Part shown: positions 61,940 to 64,000 of the stretch, piece after piece | How the letters are laid out: each line of letters begins with the position of its first letter | Position numbering within the stretch: the stretch's first letter is position 1 | Origin: Taeniopygia guttata | Taxonomy: Eukaryota > Chordata > Aves > Passeriformes > Estrildidae | Length of the DNA: 64,000 bases | Reading direction: 5' to 3' | Assembly (NCBI RefSeq): GCF_048771995.1 | Contig: NC_133024.1 | Span: 39,238,501-39,302,500 of the forward strand | Position numbers and translations under genes: made by a program | The notes under the pieces: generated by a model | Told to the model about the DNA's origin: nothing | The model's database searches: none | What the model saw: only the letters and a program-made list of their open reading frames with translations

Positions 61940-62560
61940 TGAGCCAACTCCTTGCTCACACACATGCTCACTCATGGACATGCTTCCCCCTTCTTTGGGT
62001 TTGAACTTAGGCTTTCCTTAGCAAAGTCTCAGGCACTGGATTTATAAAAATAAATAATAGAGCAGGTCAGCTCTAAATAGCAGCAGCAGGTCACCTCAAG
62101 CTGGGTGCCTCCAGAGGGTGACACAGAACAAAGAAATAAATCCCCAGGCAATTTTACCCTTATGAATTCTGCATCCACCTCTCACTCACTCTTCCCATGT
62201 CTTGTGTGCGTTTCTTGTTCTAATGGTGATTTTGGAGTCTTTTAACAACCTGTTGGATTCTTTCAATTTGTCTGAGCAGGCAGGTTGTCCACTATTCTCA
62301 TCTTGTAGAGTTACAGCTTCTGCTGGTGGTTGTAGTGTCTTGTTTACACTGCTGCTGCACCTGCTCTTTGGTAGAACATGAGAAATTAAAAAATCTCTGA
62401 TCTGGGCTAAACATTACTTGTCAACAACTAAACCATCAGTGTGCTTTCAATGTTGTTTCATACTAAAGACAAAGTAAATCACTGTACTAGCTACTAGGAT
62501 AGTTACTATGAAAAGCTACTATGAAAATGAATTCCTATAATCTATTCCAGCCAAGAGCAT
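61940..62560 (-). pseudogene. Probable decayed retroviral 3' region
   Basis: Moderately GC-rich and complex. It resembles a 3' segment of songbird endogenous retroviruses as I remember it. On the minus strand a short hydrophobic frame (IVTILVASTVIYFVFSMKQH then stop at 62449-62447) looks like the end of an envelope membrane anchor. It is interrupted just upstream by a stop that falls within a local tandem duplication of about 12 bp, CTACTATGAAAA. No LTR border, target duplication or longer retroviral frame was found. The assignment is tentative and the limits are approximate. Confidence 0.32.
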
Positions 62561-62999
62561 ATCTAGGTGTAAGTTCACAGCTTGAAGCCTAAGGCTTCAT
62601 CAAAACAAGTTACTCATGCTAAGACAAACAGCATACTAAACACATAGTATTCTGGTTGTGTAACTCATTCTACAACATTTATTTCAGCTAAACAACTAAT
62701 ATCTCAATGTTAACTCAACTCTCAGTATTCTCAGCTGATCATTTTACCTTCCTTTCATTCTCTTCTCAATTAGTACATTGCAGAAAATGGATAAATATCA
62801 ATTGGCTTCAACAGAAAAGGCTTTTTGTTGTTTTTCTAGCTCATGTTTGTGGTATGCAGACCTATAGCATGTCATGGAATCTGCAGAGTAAGAAGGCTGG
62901 AACTCTCTGTCTACCTTCTCAGGTACAAAGGAAAGATGTGATATCTCTTCTTTGGTTATACATTATAGTTGTTACACAATTTGCTTTTCCTCAAAATTA
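62561..62999. other. Unique sequence, no gene seen
   Basis: A 97-codon frame (62707-63000, plus) shows no domain. Nothing else is recognised. Confidence 0.45.
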
Positions 63000-63059
63000 A
63001 ACCAACAACAAATCAAAACCAACAATCCAAAACAACAAAGAAACAAAACAAAGCGAAAC
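63000..63059 (+). repeat. A/C-rich tract
   Basis: ACCAACAAC, AAAACCAACAATCC and AAACAAAACAAAG words, of the same class as the other tracts in this window. Confidence 0.7.
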
Positions 63060-64000
63060 ACATGGACCATAATATTGTCTACTTTGAATAACAAATTTTC
63101 TGAACAGACTGTCATTGTGCTGGTAAGAATTGCAAGAAAGCAGCTTTTTGCACAAATACACTCAAACAATGCTTATGAAGCACTTTGCATTTCAAAAGAG
63201 GAGTCAAGACCAAAGACCCATAAGATAGCTCTAAAGTAACTTTGCAAATGCTATGTTTGAAAAATAATATTTCAGATTTACTATTTTTCATGGATCTCAG
63301 GGGCTTTGGTTTATATGTGACATTAATCCACTTTTACTCAGGCTTTGCTTCTTAGAGATATCCTTCCTATTTACCCGACTTTCCAATTTTTGTTGTTTAC
63401 CAACTTTACCACTCTCCTATTGATAACAGAGCTCATGCAAACTTAGTCACTATCTTCCATGGACTTCTTGTCTGAATATCACTGACCTCAGTGACGTCAG
63501 AGGCTGAAACAGTTGCTCAGTTTTCTCATGCCTTTCCAAGTACAAAGAACTCCTATAAAATCTTGGATTTTATATGAGAATGAAGATATATACACTAAAG
63601 CTACATCACCTGCATCATTATACAGTTGATCATCTGGTTGCTGCGCTGCTCCAAATTTAGATTTAGACTCGTGATACTAGAGTTTGAAAAAATACATTAC
63701 CAGAAAATGTATCCCCAAAGAGAGATATTTACATACAGGAGATTCCTACTATAAATTCTTCCTTGGGCTTGTATTGATTGCTGTTGGAAGTAAAAAAATT
63801 GGCTGGATTTACCTTCTTACTGTATCATCTGATGGGAAACTGTATGTTTACTTGCACAGATGCTAAAAGGAATGAACAGACAGATAACAGGAAGACAGTC
63901 ATTGCACTCAAAATGCAGATAGAAGACAAACTCTATGCATGAAAATACTGCAACACAGTTGTTTACAAAAAGGAGAAAAATGGGACTATGATTAAAAAAG
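63060..64000. other. Unique AT-rich sequence, no gene seen
   Basis: No gene or repeat is supported. Frames are at most 95 codons. Confidence 0.5.

Noticed and set aside
1..64000. tRNA, rRNA, snRNA or CRISPR features
   Set aside because: No B-box-like GGTTCGANTCC arrangement with cloverleaf pairing, no conserved rRNA or snRNA words and no spaced direct repeats were seen. The eukaryotic character of the window makes CRISPR implausible.

Overview
The window looks like AT-rich, gene-poor bird DNA, probably part of an intergenic desert or a very large intron. The case for a bird is the set of 5'-truncated CR1 LINE copies. Several end in the CR1-type 3' tail of short repeats close to ATTCTATG or ATTCTGTG, at about 2711-3478, 9882-10115, 16741-17145, 24715-25160, 32148-32262 and 46292-46388. 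The retroviral relics also fit a bird: an alpharetrovirus-like env/LTR family and an ERVL-like LTR. Some LTR-like stretches resemble families I associate with songbirds, but that rests on memory and is not proven here.

I find no host protein-coding exon, tRNA, rRNA or CRISPR array. Nearly all open frames are short (60-120 codons), AT-biased and without recognisable domains. The two longest both lie in retroviral DNA. One is a 194-codon frame across a solo LTR, very likely fortuitous. The other is a 177-codon frame that really is the transmembrane half of a retroviral envelope gene.

Layout: 1-19 kb is unique AT-rich sequence with four CR1 fragments, an imperfect inverted repeat near 7.4 kb and a few A/C or G/T tracts. 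At 19.18-21.24 kb lie two related retroviral insertions, both on the minus strand. The first is a solo LTR (19182-19704) with a perfect 6-bp target duplication. About 530 bp further on is a 1001-bp env-TM plus 3' LTR unit (20241-21241), also with a perfect 6-bp duplication. A third, weaker LTR candidate lies at about 22.9-23.2 kb. From 23 to 38 kb there is unique DNA, two CR1 fragments, low-complexity tracts and a G-quadruplex/poly(A)/C-run cluster at 27.8-28.1 kb. A 923-bp ERVL-like solo LTR occupies 38341-39263, flanked by a 7-bp direct repeat. A perfect 31-bp palindrome with a 6-nt loop sits at 44121-44188. From 46 to 60 kb the sequence is nearly featureless. At 60.65-61.2 kb there is a GC-richer interspersed repeat, and at 61.9-62.6 kb a degraded, probably retroviral segment.

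No gene network can be described. The most unusual objects are the short env-LTR unit, whose inner end copies the first 8 bases of its own LTR and whose only start codon comes from the host target site, and the perfect palindrome at 44.1 kb. Identity percentages are by eye, and family names were not checked against a repeat library.
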